From contig OX352772.1 in the NCBI GenBank assembly GCA_947095535.1, positions 219,895,488 to 219,959,487 of the forward strand: a stretch of DNA of 64,000 bases, given 5' to 3'. Both the position numbers and the translations under genes were made by a program. How positions within the stretch are numbered: position 1 is the first letter of the stretch; each line of letters starts with the position of its first letter. The notes beneath the pieces are model-generated. The model made no database searches. It was given only the letters and a program-made list of their open reading frames with translations, and was not told the origin of the DNA. Source of the DNA: Poecilobothrus nobilitatus (taxonomy: Eukaryota > Arthropoda > Insecta > Diptera > Dolichopodidae). This document shows, piece by piece, positions 11,913 through 20,226 of this stretch.

Positions 11913-12014
11913 TAAACGTTTGGCTGATAAAAGTTTAATGAAATAAAAAGTTCATAGATTCATATAGAAAGTGAGTAAAGTAAAAAAAAAAATTAAATTA
12001 TGAAATATGTTTGG

Positions 12015-12270
12015 ATTTAAAAAAAAGCTTTTGAATAAAAAAAAGAAATATATGAAGAAATGAATAATGACGTCAGGGAATTCCGATGAATTGTTGAATA
12101 ATTGTTGATATAAAAAATGTTCAAATTTTAATATTGAAGAAATAAAAAGAAAAAGAGCAAAAACAAAATGTGATTTTTCTAAAGACTGTTAAAAATTTGT
12201 TGGTTAAAAGGGGTATTTGTAAGATTAAGATCATCATTACACAACAAGATTAGTAAGGATAGACATCATA
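12015..12270. promoter_or_regulatory. Upstream region of the first inner gene
   Basis: AT-rich non-coding DNA with a composite site TGACGTCA-GGGAATTCCG at 12068-12085. The phrase CACAACAAGATT at about 12240 is conserved upstream of the outer orthologue (about 27815), so it is probably the transcription start region. Confidence 0.4.
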
Positions 12271-12972
12271 ATGTTTTGGTGTGATATAATTGCACATGGG
12301 TATAAATATTGTATTTGTGGACAGAAATGGAAATCAATACAAATAATTAATTGGAAAATATTTCATGATTTTTTGGAGATATACGTAACTCCAGAACAGG
12401 GACAAAGAGTGACAACTGGCAAGTTAATGCTACCGTATTTTGATTGGCAACATATAAAAATTGAAGTATATGGAGGAGATATTTGTATTATTGGAGCAAT
12501 AAGAAACCCACAAAATAAAAAAAAGCCTCAAATACCAAATAAGTTTGATGCTGATTGCCCATTTGCAGAGGAAGAAGATTGGGAGATGATAGAGAAAAAT
12601 ATTTTAAGCATATTACCAAATGATTTCGGTAAGAATCTCAAACAACACATTGAGTCAATGTCATCTACATTTAATGAATATGAAGAGAATCAAAATTAGT
12701 CAAAAAAGTCAATGACAAGAAAACGAATTGATGACGGAATTTTATATATATCATCAATAGAAAACATGTATAATGAAAAAAATAATAAATCAAAAGTTGG
12801 TGACATTTTAACTAAGTTTAGAATATTACTTGAAAAACTAAAAGATGAGTATTTAGATTTTATGGAAGCTTTTTCAGATGGAAGAGATCGCTACTTACCA
12901 TTGTTTTTATACGTTTGCACTATCATAAGTCAAGTAAAATTTTTACATGATAAAGAAAGTTCTAGAAAGTAA
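12271..12972 (+). pseudogene. Unknown Polinton gene, split by one in-frame stop
   Basis: One frame of 234 codons interrupted by TAG at 12697-12699; the outer copy (27845-28582) reads through at this place. The N-terminal half has HGYKYCICGQKW, a Cys pair followed by Trp, and a DWQHIKIEVYG segment. The C-terminal half begins RKRIDDGILY and ends with a hydrophobic LFLYVCTIISQ stretch. Compared with the outer copy about ten residues are missing around residue 50. Function is unknown. It is the first gene after the left TIR and transcribed inward. Confidence 0.6.
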
Positions 12973-13127
12973 AAGAACAACAAAAAAAAGTTGAAAAAAT
13001 TTATTTGGTTGTACATATTGCTAGAAATGAAAGTATTTTAAAGACATTTCAAATTTAACTTTCGTAGAGTGAAGTGTTAATTCTGCATCATCATTATTAT
13101 ATTTACATATTAATTTTTACAAGCATT

Positions 13128-13751
13128 ATGAAATTATTTTATTTGTTGAGTTTATTAACCATTGGAATCTATTCAGCACCTACTCCTAATATAAGACTAG
13201 ATCAGTCAGCTTATGGAAGCGCAAATTTCAATGTTATACTTCTAAATAATGAAACTATTCAAATAAATTTATCTGTAAAATTGTTAAAACATGTACTTTC
13301 ATCTGAAATTCCAACAACAACAACAATAACCACTCCAATAACATTTGATGGTATAACTGAAAAACTTATTGCTGATGATCAAATTATGAAAGCTGATTCA
13401 ATTCCACAATATATAACAGCAGTGCAAGCAATTGAAGCATTTAGACAAGATCTTTTGTTAAAGGAAAGAAGTATTGGTGGTATCATAGAAAGTGAAAACG
13501 TTTTTTATAGACATTTTCGTTTAGAATATGCTGAAAATGAAGAAATAAAAGTTCGCTGTTCATATGATGCAAAATTTAAGCAACACTCGTTAAAAATTGA
13601 ATGTTTGGAATATATGGAAATTGCTTCTAATAGAATTTTAAGTAATGGAGAATTGGAAAAATATACGATTTATGATACTCTGTACAAATCACAGAATACT
13701 TTAATTGATTTACGTAATATTAAGCAAACATATAATATGGATATATATTAA
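13128..13751 (+). CDS. Predicted secreted protein, function unknown
   Basis: The start is placed at the ATG at 13128 because it opens a classical signal peptide (MKLFYLLSLLTIGIYSA, then PTPN) and matches the outer copy's start at 28728; an upstream in-frame methionine would bury the signal. The mature part (about 190 residues) starts with a conserved IRLDQSAYGS motif, has a Thr-rich linker (TTTTITTP) around residue 85 and a mixed C-terminal region with two Cys. It is intact. A secreted product from a virus-like element could act outside the producing cell, but nothing in the sequence fixes a role. Confidence 0.7.
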   Translation: MKLFYLLSLLTIGIYSAPTPNIRLDQSAYGSANFNVILLNNETIQINLSVKLLKHVLSSEIPTTTTITTPITFDGITEKLIADDQIMKADSIPQYITAVQAIEAFRQDLLLKERSIGGIIESENVFYRHFRLEYAENEEIKVRCSYDAKFKQHSLKIECLEYMEIASNRILSNGELEKYTIYDTLYKSQNTLIDLRNIKQTYNMDIY

Positions 13752-13781
13752 ATATTTTTTATATAAATAAAATGAATTTTT
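13752..13781. terminator. Shared tail-to-tail polyadenylation region
   Basis: Thirty bases between convergent genes, containing AATAAAATGAA on the plus strand. The secreted-protein and integrase genes end tail to tail here, and the outer element has the same arrangement (29353-29390). Confidence 0.45.
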
Positions 13782-14702
13782 TTAAATTAAATCTGTTTTA
13801 TTTATCCATGAATTATGACTTGAAGGAAACCCAAGCCATTTAACAAAAGCTTTATCATCCTTATATTTTAATATTTTTTCAATTAAGTAAATATCTTTAA
13901 ATTTTGTTTTTAATAGTTCTGCTTCATAAAAGCTTCCTTCTATTGGATTGTGTTGATAATCTTCTAGCAAATATGTTACGGGATTAGTAATTTGCACTTT
14001 CCTTATCTTAAATATTTCAGTTGTCCAATTGGGTGTATAACCTTTTTCAAAAACGTGTTTAAACTTGCTTATCCGAACTGAGTCACCAATTTTGAATTTA
14101 GCCGGTGGTGAAATTTTTATATGATTACAAACACTTGACAGCAGCTCATTAGCATTTTTTTCATTTATATCTGATGGAGATCTTCCAATTGTGCGATGTT
14201 TTTTGTGATTATATTGATGAACTAAACTTTCAATTATGCCTATCCATTTGTAATTTCCATTAAAGCTGAATTCTTTCCACATTTTTTCTTTTAAAGTACG
14301 ATTAAAGCGCTCTACAATAGATGCTTTTAATGAGCTAAAAGTTGAGTAATGATTGATCTTATAATTTCTCATTAAATTTTTAAAAGTTATGTTGAAGAAT
14401 TCTTTTCCATCATCAGTCTGAAGATTTTTTGGATATCTGTTAAATTTTGTGAAAATTGATTGCATTGCCTGAGCAACATTTTGAGCTGTTTTATTTTTTA
14501 TTGGAATAGCCCAGGCATATTTCGAAAAGGTATCGATTACGGTTAGTAAGAATCGAATTGTTTTATTTTCTTTAGCATATAAACCCATTTCTACCAAATC
14601 TGCTTGCCAGAGATCATCATAACCTTTGATAATTACTCTACGCCTTTTAAAATTTTTTCGAGCTGGCTTATGTAATTCTTCAACAACCTCTCTCTTATTC
14701 AT
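13782..14702 (-). CDS. INT: Polinton integrase (rve fold) with chromodomain
   Basis: 306 residues. The catalytic DDE triad is visible: DLWQADLVEMG (first Asp), LQTDDGKEFFN (second Asp) and SIVERFNRTLK (Glu). An N-terminal basic segment ELHKPARKNFKRRRV precedes it; a KIGDSVRISKFK SH3-like segment and a C-terminal chromodomain (YLIEKILKYKDDKAF, VKWLGFPS, NSWIN) follow. No break is seen, so it is the best preserved integrase in the window. It acts in the nucleus to join element ends to target DNA with 6-bp staggered cuts, consistent with the TSDs seen here. Confidence 0.93.
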   Translation of the reverse strand: MNKREVVEELHKPARKNFKRRRVIIKGYDDLWQADLVEMGLYAKENKTIRFLLTVIDTFSKYAWAIPIKNKTAQNVAQAMQSIFTKFNRYPKNLQTDDGKEFFNITFKNLMRNYKINHYSTFSSLKASIVERFNRTLKEKMWKEFSFNGNYKWIGIIESLVHQYNHKKHRTIGRSPSDINEKNANELLSSVCNHIKISPPAKFKIGDSVRISKFKHVFEKGYTPNWTTEIFKIRKVQITNPVTYLLEDYQHNPIEGSFYEAELLKTKFKDIYLIEKILKYKDDKAFVKWLGFPSSHNSWINKTDLI

Positions 14703-14727
14703 GATGAATGATCTAGTTTTATTTATG

Positions 14728-15066
14728 TTATGAGGTTGTAATTAGAAAATCTGTCAAAAAAAAATTATGCTGACGATGGTTTTTATTTAAAACTTTAGAG
14801 ATAAGGTTATCAGTATTTTCAATTCTTTTATTAAATCTTACTCGATCTAGAGCTATAATCTCCCAATATTTTTGTCGAGCTAATTTATGCGCAGAGTTCC
14901 ATGTGTACAATATATGGATTTGAGGTTTTAAATCAAAACGAACTCTTTTCATCAGCTTTTGGCCATCGTCTTTCACTTCCTCCTCCTCCTTCTCTACATC
15001 ACTCTCTTCAGAGGAATCCAAAATGTTAAGCCATTCAAATAAATCAACCACCTCACTCTGACTCAT
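14728..15066 (-). CDS. PPP1R15/GADD34-like PP1 regulatory protein
   Basis: 112 residues. After an acidic N-terminal half (SSEESDVEKEEEEVKDD) comes MKRVRFDLKPQIH, an RVxF-type PP1-docking motif in the PPP1R15 context, then LYTWNSAHKLARQKYWE and IALDRVRFNKRIEN. The order VRF, H, W, A-AR, WE, A-DR-RF-RI matches the conserved core of cellular PPP1R15 (GADD34/CReP) and of viral relatives such as herpesvirus ICP34.5 and ASFV DP71L. These recruit PP1 to dephosphorylate eIF2alpha and relieve translational arrest. The frame is intact. Its role here is inferred. It lies 25 bp upstream of the integrase, on the same strand. Confidence 0.72.
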   Translation of the reverse strand: MSQSEVVDLFEWLNILDSSEESDVEKEEEEVKDDGQKLMKRVRFDLKPQIHILYTWNSAHKLARQKYWEIIALDRVRFNKRIENTDNLISKVLNKNHRQHNFFLTDFLITTS

Positions 15067-15125
15067 TTTAAATATAAAACAATAATTATAATGCTTATTT
15101 ATATTTTTTTTTAATTTAAATAGTT

Positions 15126-15416
15126 TTATTTATTTTTAATTCTCTCATATAATTTCATTAATTTCACAATTCTTATCATTATTCGTTCAGCCGACATACA
15201 TGGACATGTATCTGGGTATGAATCAGATGAATCTGACGCATATGGGCATGTAGTATAATGAATACCATGATTTCTTGTTTCCAACTGCACTGAATTTTTG
15301 AACTGCACCAAAAAATTAAAATGATCTTTTAATTCAGTATAATGTTCTTCTAATAGAATATCTTCATGTATATTTAGAAAATTATTCAATTTATATCCGA
15401 TTCGTGATATATCCAT
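15126..15416 (-). CDS. Small conserved Cys-motif protein, unknown
   Basis: 96 residues, beginning MDISRIGYKLNNFLN. The C-terminal half carries CPYASDSSDSYPDTCPC followed by SAERIMIR and a helical KLMKLYERIK tail. The same motif survives in the outer copy at 30466 (CPYASDTSD, TCPC, SAEKIMIR), so it is under constraint. It could bind a metal or form disulphides. The family is not recognised. It sits between the PPP1R15-like and fibre-like genes on the same strand. Confidence 0.6.
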   Translation of the reverse strand: MDISRIGYKLNNFLNIHEDILLEEHYTELKDHFNFLVQFKNSVQLETRNHGIHYTTCPYASDSSDSYPDTCPCMSAERIMIRIVKLMKLYERIKNK

Positions 15417-15458
15417 GTTTAATGCCTAAATCTTTAGTACAGACTGATTGTTACAAAT

Positions 15459-15914
15459 TTATTTACTATTTGTTTCCAAAAGTTTTATTCGAAGTTCAAA
15501 GTTTTTAAGAATTTCTGCAGCATTCGTATCTACGAAATGCATAGCATTTTTAATTTCCTTTTCCATGCTGCTCCAGATAAACGAATTATGTCTTTCAATT
15601 TTTTCTTCAATAAAAGTTTTTAATTTATCATCTAACTTGCTAATTTTATTTTCAGTATATTGTTTTATGGTTTCATTTGCATCTGAAAGTTGTGTATTTA
15701 CCCAGTCAGCATTTTCTCTTTGAAAATCTATAAAAAGATTTGTTATACTTTCATCATGAATATCGAATTGATTATCAATATAACTTTTTGTTACAACATC
15801 TGTTGTATCATAATTTCCTTCTGAAGTTAAAGGAAAACTTATTATGTGGCTGTTTAACGGTTTATTTTTATATGGTTGAGCTCGAGTATGACCAAATTTG
15901 TCAATTGTCATCAT
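15459..15914 (-). CDS. Coiled-coil, fibre-like protein
   Basis: 151 residues. The N-terminal third contains DTTDVVTKSYIDNQ, resembling the DPxxxxDAxTKxYVD segment common in phage and virus fibre proteins. The outer copy has RDPINGNDTTT followed by KYVDD. The rest (about residues 55-150) is predicted coiled coil (DKLKTFIEEKIERHNS and similar heptads). It could be a trimeric attachment fibre or spike. Assignment rests on one motif plus coiled coil, so it is tentative. No break is seen. Confidence 0.4.
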   Translation of the reverse strand: MMTIDKFGHTRAQPYKNKPLNSHIISFPLTSEGNYDTTDVVTKSYIDNQFDIHDESITNLFIDFQRENADWVNTQLSDANETIKQYTENKISKLDDKLKTFIEEKIERHNSFIWSSMEKEIKNAMHFVDTNAAEILKNFELRIKLLETNSK

Positions 15915-15938
15915 GTAAGTGTTACTTTAAAATATTTA

Positions 15939-16889
15939 TTACTCAATTATATTAGCTTCTCTGAGTTCTTCAATAATGGAATTGATTTCATTATGATGAT
16001 TATTGTTACCAGACATTTCTGATGCAATCAAAAGCTCCAATCTATCAACTAATTCATTAGGGTCATCCCAATAAGTATATTGAATCGGGCGGTTTGAATA
16101 TAACATATTAGAAGAGTGTGGCAATGCTAATAAATTTTTATTAGAATAAGAATTTCCTTTTTTAGTTCTCGTATTATATTCATGTTTATACAGGTGTTTT
16201 ATAATATTTTGATATTTATAACCCTTATTTCCTTTAATTTGTTCCAATGAATCATAATTTCTCCTATGAGCATTAGTTTTTTCCAAAATCCTTTGATACT
16301 GTTTTAAATCATTTTCAGTATAATTCACTGGTTTCTTTTTAAATATAAGGTTATGCAAATCTTCAGTTCCCTCAAAGGTCTCACCATTAATAATTATGTT
16401 ATGATTATTTTCATTAATACTAAACGTTGAATTACCTAATTTTCTTATGTTCGATTTTAGGTCAAGATATGGTCCATAACTCTTATCAATTTCTGATTTA
16501 TTATAGCTGTATAAAGGTGATGATGATGATGATGATGATGATGAATCGGCAGTCAATTTAGAAGTTGAAAATGTAGTAGTGTTAGGTGTTGATGTCTTAA
16601 AACTTTCAAAATCTGATTTCTTTTTCTTTGGTGTTTCCGTTTTTTGCATGAATGATGTCATACTAATTTTATCATTATCAGTAGTTTTGGATTCATCTTC
16701 CGGTTTCATTTCCTACTTTTTCACAATATTAGTTAATTTTTTAATTGGCTCTACAATTGGCTTAAATGTTTCCTCCAAATATTGCTCCTCTGCTATTTTT
16801 CCAGTTTTTAGTGTTTTATATTTCCTTTGCAAATTTTTTCTCGTTTTAATTATGTCTTTTAAGACTTTTTCATTAAAGGTTTTATTCAT
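15939..16889 (-). pseudogene. DUF8207-type Polinton protein, one in-frame stop
   Basis: Start at 16889 (MNKTFNEK). The frame is interrupted by TAG at 16713-16715 and continues in the same frame to 15939. N-terminal helix: LEETFKPIVEPIKKL. The central region includes YGPYLDLKSNIRKLGNS. C-terminal signature: YTYWDDPNELVDRL then NNHHNEINSIIEEL. The signature is common in insect Polinton proteins that I recall as DUF8207. A nine-residue Ser run is coded by a GAT-complement repeat at about 16515-16545. The function is unknown; a capsid-assembly or core role is a guess. The outer copy is also broken. Confidence 0.65.
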
Positions 16890-17036
16890 GATTGAACTGC
16901 TATTGAACTGCAACTGATCTGACCTGATCTGTATTGAATCGAAACTGGTCTGATCTGATCTGTTGTTGTTCCTGATCTGATATGCTGCTGTTGTTGATCT
17001 GATCTGTTGTTGTTGTGAACGGTATATTATATATGT
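16890..17036. promoter_or_regulatory. CTGATCTG-rich upstream region
   Basis: Between ATPase and DUF8207-type genes, both minus strand. It holds about eight CTGATCTG/GATCTGTT units interspersed with GTTGTT. The outer element keeps the same kind of sequence at 32300-32410, so it is a conserved feature of the 5' region and possibly a regulatory cluster. Confidence 0.45.
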
Positions 17037-17726
17037 TTATAATTGAACACATTCTTCAAAATTTCTTTTATAGCGACCATTATTTAAAGCTCTATCTTTA
17101 TCAATAAGTAAAAATCCATAGCTATTTCGCCAACAATGTGTGCATATATCTTTAAATTGCTTAAAGGACATATCTGCATTAACATGATCATTATAGATAT
17201 GCTTTAAATTTAAATCATCTTGCTTAAATAAAATTATAAAATTTGCATTATCTCTTATTAAATGTTTAGGAATTCGAGTATATGATTGACATAAATAGAA
17301 ACTGTCGACGTTTTGATGCCGTCCCATACAAAAATATTCCCTCACTTTATCTTGTTTATCACATGCAACATCATCAAATATGAATATTGAATTAGGCTGG
17401 GATTCAGATGGTTTAACTACATCTGAATTATTTGAAAATTCATTATATCCCATTCCTTTAATAGGTTTTATAATTTTTTTAAAATACTGATACTTCGGCT
17501 GGTGTAATGATTTCGAATAAATGTGTATATTTTGAAATTTAAGACCTTTTGGATCTAATAACATGCTTAACATGACATTTGTTTTACCACAATTAGATGG
17601 TCCAACAATTAATCCTCGAATACTGTTTGGTAGTATTTCTCCGTGTTTCTTATACTCTTTAATAATATTACATTTGTCATCAAAATTCATAATCTTTATT
17701 GTTTCACCTTTTTTGATAAACTTCAT
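17037..17726 (-). CDS. ATP: Packaging ATPase (HerA/FtsK, A32-like)
   Basis: 229 residues, intact. Walker A GPSNCGKT near residue 42, Walker B SIFIFDDVAC near residue 115, and a sensor-like FYLCQSYTRIP about 30 residues later, the layout of Polinton and poxvirus A32-type ATPases that pump DNA into capsids. The outer and P3 copies share these motifs. It is divergently transcribed from the PLA2 gene with 91 bp between the starts. Confidence 0.93.
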   Translation of the reverse strand: MKFIKKGETIKIMNFDDKCNIIKEYKKHGEILPNSIRGLIVGPSNCGKTNVMLSMLLDPKGLKFQNIHIYSKSLHQPKYQYFKKIIKPIKGMGYNEFSNNSDVVKPSESQPNSIFIFDDVACDKQDKVREYFCMGRHQNVDSFYLCQSYTRIPKHLIRDNANFIILFKQDDLNLKHIYNDHVNADMSFKQFKDICTHCWRNSYGFLLIDKDRALNNGRYKRNFEECVQL

Positions 17727-17817
17727 TTTAGCAACTAAATAAATTTCATATAAAACTATATTTATATGTCTTAATCAAAACAATCCATATTGAACTGTCA
17801 CCGATATAAGATTAAAT
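17727..17817. promoter_or_regulatory. Divergent promoter, ATPase / PLA2 protein
   Basis: 91 bp between two outward-facing start codons. It contains TA-rich CATATAAAACTATATTTATA, usable as a TATA-like element in both directions. The outer element keeps the same arrangement (33115-33195). Confidence 0.4.
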
Positions 17818-18624
17818 ATGATCAGTTACAAGAGAAATGCAATCAGTTGTAAATCAGAAATCAAAAAGAAAGGTGGTGTATTAAATTCCATAATTAATAA
17901 ATTACCATTTGAAGCACATCTACCTGGATATAATTATTGTGGATCAGGAACAAAACTTAAAAAACGTCTAGAACGTGGGGATAAAGGAATAAACCAATTA
18001 GATGATGCATGTCGTGAACACGATATTGCATATTCTAAACATAGTAATATTTCTGATCGTCATATAGCTGATAAAATATTAGCTGAGAAAGCTTGGAAAA
18101 GAGTTAAATCGCGTGATTCAACTTTAAGTGAAAAAGCAAACGGATTTCTTGTTACAAACGCAATGAAAACAAAAATTAGACTTGGTATGGGTTGCAAGAA
18201 GGAAGCAAAGAAAGCACCGAAAAAGCAACCCTTAAGAAGAGTCATTCAAGAAGCTAGAATAGCTATTAAAGGGTATAAACCTAATAAGCAAAATGACGCT
18301 ATCAAAATTGCGCTGAAAGCTGCTACAAATATAAGCAAAAATAGAAAATCAATTAAAATACCACGCATTATTTCTGTTCCTAAAACTGGTGGCATTCTAC
18401 CATTAATTCCAATATTCGCAGGTTTATCAGCTGTCGGAGCTCTTGCAGGTGGTGCTGCTGGTATAACTAAAGCTGTTAATGATGCTAAAAATGCTAAGGT
18501 GCAGTTAAATGAAAGTGAACGTCATAATAAAACAATGGAAGCTATTGCTCTAAGAGGAAGGGGTTTACATTTAAAACCATATAAACAGGGACTTGGATTA
18601 TTTCTGACATCAAAAAACCGCTAA
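17818..18624 (+). CDS. PLA2-domain virion protein with hydrophobic tail
   Basis: 268 residues, intact. The N-terminal part is a parvovirus-VP1-like phospholipase A2: YNYCGSGTKL (calcium loop) and LDDACREHDIAYSKH (catalytic His-Asp). Such domains breach endosomal membranes during entry. The central part is basic. The C-terminal part has PLIPIFAGLSAVGALAGGAA followed by a helix and GLHLKPYKQGLGL, which resembles membrane-active minor virion proteins of adenovirus type (inference). The outer copy (33195-33950) is broken. The gene is two bases upstream of the protease start position. Confidence 0.85.
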   Translation: MISYKRNAISCKSEIKKKGGVLNSIINKLPFEAHLPGYNYCGSGTKLKKRLERGDKGINQLDDACREHDIAYSKHSNISDRHIADKILAEKAWKRVKSRDSTLSEKANGFLVTNAMKTKIRLGMGCKKEAKKAPKKQPLRRVIQEARIAIKGYKPNKQNDAIKIALKAATNISKNRKSIKIPRIISVPKTGGILPLIPIFAGLSAVGALAGGAAGITKAVNDAKNAKVQLNESERHNKTMEAIALRGRGLHLKPYKQGLGLFLTSKNR

Positions 18625-18626
18625 GT

Positions 18627-19015
18627 TTGCTACCCAAACGGGCTTTAACCAATATTGATTTAAATAATTTTGGAACCAAATACTTAAAATATTTTCGTGG
18701 AGTTTTTATGAGAGACGATCTTCCTAAAACTAAACCTTGGAAATGTGAATGTGGAATCGTCATTTAGATAACTCAATCGGAGATGGAACTCATTGGGTAG
18801 CATATTATAAGAATTTAAATGATATAAAATATTTTGATAGCTTTGGAAATTTAAAACCACCAAATGAAATTGTAAAATATTTAGGAAATAAGCTTTCATA
18901 TAATTATTATAAATATCAAAAATTTAATACATACAATTGTGGTCATTTATGTTTAACTTTCTTATCTAATACTATTTTTTATAAGCAAACCAAAAAAAAC
19001 CAAATAAAAAATTAA
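18627..19015 (+). pseudogene. PRO: Adenain-like cysteine protease, broken
   Basis: Compared with the intact outer copy (33953-34333), the start ATG has become TTG (18627-18629) and four bases are missing near 18762, so the frame shifts. Catalytic parts remain: GTHWVAYYK (His), YFDSFGN (Asp) and YNCGHLCLTF (Cys). The family (adenovirus endopeptidase, C48/C5-like) processes virion proteins during maturation. The gene abuts the PLA2 gene. Confidence 0.88.
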
Positions 19016-19344
19016 TAAGAAATATATCACATTTTTTTTTTCTTTTTAAGCGTGACAAAAAAGTAAATTCAAGGCTATTTTTGTTTTCTTTCAATAGAGA
19101 TATTGAATAGAATCATAGTTTTTATTATTATGCAATTCAAATTTTAAGCTCAAGGTTTGTTTTTTATTTTCTTAATAAAAATCATATGATTTTTAAATGA
19201 AATTTAAGGTTATTGAAATTAAAATTGAATTTTCATCATAAATTGTATATATATGTGTAGGTAATTTAATTTATAATAAATTATGATAATGGTTATATAA
19301 AAGATAATACGTTTCAATAATTGTTTAATTGGTTAAGAGCAACC
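19016..19344. promoter_or_regulatory. Spacer with conserved TATA box for capsid genes
   Basis: No gene. TATATAAAAG at 19294-19303 lies about 41 bp before the penton-like ATG. The outer copy has TATATAAAAAG at 34548-34558 in the same place. The downstream phrase TTCAATAATTG is also conserved. This is the likely promoter of the penton-like / 59-aa / MCP block. Confidence 0.55.
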
Positions 19345-20047
19345 ATGTCTTTAACGTTTACCTTAAATGGTAAAATTTCTGTACTAACAGCAGAATATTT
19401 TCCACCCATAGATTTAGAAGGGGAATATGTTTGTGCATTAGTTGATTTTCAGACATACAATTCTATACCGAATGTAGATGAAGGAAATAATAGATTTCTT
19501 ATTGGGGATAAAAGCATCATTCTTCCAACAGGCTCCTATGAAATTGAAGATATCGAAGATCGAAGATTTTCTTAAGAAGAAACTAGAAATTACAAATACA
19601 AAAACTGAAAAACGGAAACTCTATATAAAAGCTAACAATAATACATTAAATTGTGAAATTTTTTCCGATGAAAAGATTGATTTTGAACGAGAAGACACTA
19701 TTGGTGGATTGTTAGGTTTTAGTAAAAGAAGATTAAAACCAAATAAGTGCAATATTTCAGATCTTCCTGTTGATATAAACAAAATTAATATTATACGAGT
19801 TGAATGCAACATTATTCAAGGAACATATATTAATGATCAGAGAGTACATATTTTACATGAATTTTCAATTCATGTTGGCCCCGGCTATAAAATAATTGAA
19901 GTTCCTCGAAATCTTATCTATTTACCAGTAGCTGTCAATCAAATCAAATCGATAAACATAAAATTACTCGACCAGAACGGTAATTTAATTAATTTTCGAG
20001 ATGAAACAATAACAGTGCGCTTGCACTTGAAAAAACAGGAAAAATGA
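19345..20047 (+). pseudogene. mCP: Penton-like minor capsid protein, frameshifted
   Basis: Start at ATG 19345 (MSLTFTLNGK, context AACCATGTC), matching the outer start at 34601. About 230 residues if read across a short insertion near 19553-19562 (a repeated CGAAGAT) that shifts the frame. Motifs: AEYFPPIDLEGEY, ALVDFQTYNSIPNVD and later IGGLLGFSKRRL. Size, position before the MCP and sequence fit the Polinton minor (penton) capsid protein, a single jelly roll. Its stop overlaps the next ATG as ATGA. Confidence 0.75.
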
Positions 20048-20223
20048 TAATATATGATAATAATTATCAGAAACACAACAAATATTTAGCACACGTCAAG
20101 GATCATTTTAATAGCATGTCAACGTTAAGAGGAATAAGATCTCACAGAATAAACAAAGGAACTCTAACAATAGAAAGACAACAATTTTTAAAATCAATTG
20201 GCCTTAAATTAAAAACGTTTTAA
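20044..20223 (+). CDS. 59-residue conserved protein between capsid genes
   Basis: Begins at the ATG overlapping the penton-like stop (ATGA) and ends three bases before the MCP ATG. It begins MIIYDNNYQKHNKY and ends RQQFLKSIGLKLKTF. The outer element has the same-length gene at 35294-35473 with the same overlap and a similar end (GFKIKKF), and both copies are free of stops although their neighbours are broken. This argues for a real small virion or assembly protein, family not recognised. Confidence 0.7.
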   Translation: MIIYDNNYQKHNKYLAHVKDHFNSMSTLRGIRSHRINKGTLTIERQQFLKSIGLKLKTF

Positions 20224-20226
20224 AAA

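Larger units (their letters stand above)
10987..12014 (+). repeat. Inner element left TIR
   Basis: The reverse complement of 26791-27757. Sub-structures in order: three 50-bp direct repeats starting GCGTTAGTGGCGGTT (11086, 11136, 11186); a G-rich block (11275-11400); three copies of an about 85-bp unit containing ATAGTGGTTTTCAAATAT (about 11640-11850); and a composite CRE-kB-like site at 11895. Short reading frames here are repeat artefacts. Confidence 0.93.

Noticed and set aside
16515..16545. GAT-repeat as a functional microsatellite
   Set aside because: It is the coding strand complement of a Ser run in the DUF8207-type protein and absent from the outer copy.
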